Positions 62,721 to 64,000 of a stretch of 64,000 nt of DNA are shown here, piece after piece. The notes beneath the pieces were generated by a model, which saw only the letters and a program-made list of their open reading frames with translations, did no database searches and was not told where the DNA came from. The DNA comes from Candidatus Nitrotoga sp. CP45. Lineage in GTDB: Bacteria; Pseudomonadota; Gammaproteobacteria; Burkholderiales; Gallionellaceae. The position numbers and the translations under genes were made by a program. Numbering within the stretch: position 1 is the first letter of the stretch; each line of letters starts with the position of its first letter. The stretch spans positions 96,530 to 160,529 of the forward strand of contig CAMCFJ010000002.1 of the NCBI GenBank assembly GCA_945874105.1, read 5' to 3'.

Positions 62721-63437
62721 TTATGGTGTAATCAAACGTACGCCAAATCCCGGTTGCAAGGTAAAACTGCGGGTCTTAGGGGTACCCGTAATCTTCTCAA
62801 ACAATCTAAGTGCCTTATTTTTATTTAAGAAACGCGGGTTTGCCAAATTACGTCCATGTATATTTCTTGCCTCAGCGAGATTGTGGTGTCTATCAATCCA
62901 CAGCAACAACACTTCCTTGCCCGCGTTGTTTATTGGTAAAGCAGCGCGTTGCACTTCACGCCTATCTTCCATGTCTAACTTGCCGTCGGCATTACGACTC
63001 GTGTACGTCATGATTATTTCAATGTCACGCATTTGAAATTCCACAGGAATTTGGTCAAGGTCAATCGAAACCATTTCTCCCGGCGCTGGAAAAATATCCT
63101 TATAATCTGAAAAATAGATTGAAATTCCGTAATCTTGGTTTTCAACTAAAGTTACGCCTATGTCAATGAGTAACTCTTGAACTGCATCAAATGGCTCTAT
63201 TGCTTTTGGTGAATATAAATAAGGATTCCAAAAATAGAGAATACCGTCTACCAAATTTTGGGTTAACGATTTTGGTGCATTTTTTCCGTAATTTTGATAG
63301 TCAGCACAGATAATGTTATCTGAAGCAATCGGCATTACAAAATTATGTAATTTGCAAAAGCGACGCTCGGATAGTTGGCTATCAAAATAATCGCAGTTTT
63401 TGCAGTGCTCCCCACAATCTCCCATTCCCATTAGCAA
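62721..63437 (-). CDS. hypothetical protein with N-terminal cysteine motif
   Basis: The 238-residue protein begins with CGEHCKNCDYF, then RRFCKLHNF and IICADY, six Cys and one His in the first 50 residues that could bind zinc or another metal. The middle (DIGVTLVENQDYGISIYFSD) and later part (KEVLLLWIDRHHNLAEARNI) have mixed alpha/beta character without a known motif; DRHHN is notable. Function unknown. It is bounded by inverted REP elements, one 13 bp after the stop and one 60 bp before the start. Confidence 0.65.
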   Translation of the reverse strand: MLMGMGDCGEHCKNCDYFDSQLSERRFCKLHNFVMPIASDNIICADYQNYGKNAPKSLTQNLVDGILYFWNPYLYSPKAIEPFDAVQELLIDIGVTLVENQDYGISIYFSDYKDIFPAPGEMVSIDLDQIPVEFQMRDIEIIMTYTSRNADGKLDMEDRREVQRAALPINNAGKEVLLLWIDRHHNLAEARNIHGRNLANPRFLNKNKALRLFEKITGTPKTRSFTLQPGFGVRLITP

Positions 63438-63497
63438 CTCCTGGCAATATTGGCCTAACGCATATGACTGGAGTCATCTTGCGGGTAATCGAGCCCG

Positions 63498-63528
63498 GTA
63501 GGTTGGGCTGAATGAAATGAAGCCCAAC
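63498..63528 (+). repeat. REP-like palindrome, copy 2
   Basis: GTAGGTTGGGCTGAATGAAA then TGAAGCCCAAC; stem GTTGGGCT with AGCCCAAC around an 11-nt loop, perfect 8-bp arms. Opposite orientation to copy 1. Confidence 0.75.
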
Positions 63529-63549
63529 TTCTCACCGCTCACCATAACC

Positions 63550-63818
63550 AACTACTCCATCACCCATTTTCCCACCCCAATCCGATGCTGCCATCCCCCA
63601 TTCAATGTGGCCATGCAATGTTGAATGTTGCCAATCAACAGGGTGAGTGACCCAGCCATATTTTCGGAATTATAATGAATGTAATCGACGTGCCGCGCAA
63701 GATCAATCTCATCCCGGATTTGATGTTCCCAATAGCGCCGCTGCCAGATGCCGCGCTCATGCTTGGCTTGGCGGCTGGCTCGAATGTGCTCGCCTTTTGC
63801 CAGCCGCCGCGGGCAGCG
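63550..63818 (-). pseudogene. C-terminal remnant of a RAYT transposase
   Basis: On the minus strand HERGIWQRRYWEHQIRDEID and LARHVDYIHYN match the last third of REP-associated tyrosine transposases (Y1 family). The next part, GWVTHPVDWQHSTLHGHIEW, is in another frame, so a frameshift has occurred. The catalytic HUH and Tyr regions are absent. It lies directly behind another RAYT C-terminus, giving two tails in tandem. Confidence 0.65.
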
Positions 63819-64000
63819 TCAATCATCCCCCAGCACCGCACTTTCCATCGCAACAGCCCAGTCATGCGCATATACCCCATCACGCACATAGCGGTGAAAT
63901 GTCGAATGAGGCCAATCAACCGCACGTTGACCATGCCCGTGTTTAACCGGGTTGAAATGAATGTAATCGACATGGCGGGCAAAATCATTTTCATCACGAA
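63819..64000 (-). CDS. RAYT (REP-associated tyrosine transposase), C-terminal part
   Basis: The 59 visible codons read RDENDFARHVDYIHFNPVKH, then GHGQRAVDWPHSTFHRYVRD, GVYAHDWAVAME and end SAVLGDD. This is the conserved C-terminus of Y1-type RAYT proteins. The N-terminal part lies beyond the right edge, so integrity cannot be judged. RAYTs cut and move REP hairpins such as the pair at 62677 and 63498. Confidence 0.85.
   Translation of the reverse strand, partial: RDENDFARHVDYIHFNPVKHGHGQRAVDWPHSTFHRYVRDGVYAHDWAVAMESAVLGDD

Overview
The window is a chromosomal segment of a betaproteobacterium. The housekeeping genes (htpG, ppa, waaA, coaX-birA, hrpA), a molybdate locus with moeA/moaA, an NnrS protein and a mid-protein XrtH-type sorting signal fit an environmental Nitrosomonadales/Gallionellaceae-like organism. 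That placement is inferred from gene content and protein style; no rRNA or other marker is present. One tRNA gene (tRNA-Met) is visible.

Layout. 1-6185: end of a RIO-type kinase, htpG behind a sigma-32-like promoter, a membrane-anchored hypothetical protein, a HIT protein, a D-ribulokinase-like FGGY kinase whose 3' end has been rewritten by a 97-bp MITE, and ppa. 6186-7859: a second MITE and an orphan metallo-beta-lactamase-fold protein with an altered metal motif. 8016-31233: a large O-antigen/surface polysaccharide locus, almost all on the minus strand. It contains rfbBAC, waaA, a WbpM/WbpL/WbpK-V-like trio expected to make and load the first N-acetylated 6-deoxysugar, glycosyltransferases, a translationally coupled GC-rich block (aminotransferase, SDR, methyltransferases, glycosyltransferases), a Wzx flippase and ugd, with manC facing the other way. 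AT-rich and GC-rich blocks alternate, so the locus is a mosaic. A poly-C frameshifted gene lies at the seam and a decayed FitAB toxin-antitoxin pair lies at the flippase end.

31234-41496: a molybdenum region. A di-Mop molybdate-binding protein, an alginate-export-type outer membrane porin and modABC run on the plus strand. Two ModE-like palindromes with identical half-site spacing precede the mop and porin genes. moeA and moaA follow on the minus strand. Between them lies an accessory islet: integrase fragment, BrnT/BrnA, Mrr-type endonuclease and an ankyrin protein.

41791-48794: TonB-ExbD-ExbB, NnrS, a secreted HNH protein, and a LysR regulator divergent from a three-gene redox/stress operon across a perfect 20-bp hairpin. 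48795-54515: an accessory segment bounded by exact 48-bp direct repeats, the right-hand one just downstream of tRNA-Met. It carries an AT-rich glycosyltransferase-like gene, a mid-protein sorting-signal protein between repeats, MazEF, phage/ICE-type debris and a single protein fusing a winged helix, a GHKL ATPase and a STAS-like domain. 54632-64000: housekeeping genes on the minus strand (SPOR protein, coaX, birA, patatin, hrpA), a cysteine-motif protein between two inverted REP elements, and RAYT transposase sequences at the right edge.

The points most worth a second look are the ModE-box/di-Mop/porin molybdate regulon, the one-protein wHTH-GHKL-STAS regulator with phased operator repeats, the MITE that replaced the stop codon of the sugar kinase, and the repeat-bounded tRNA-Met segment.
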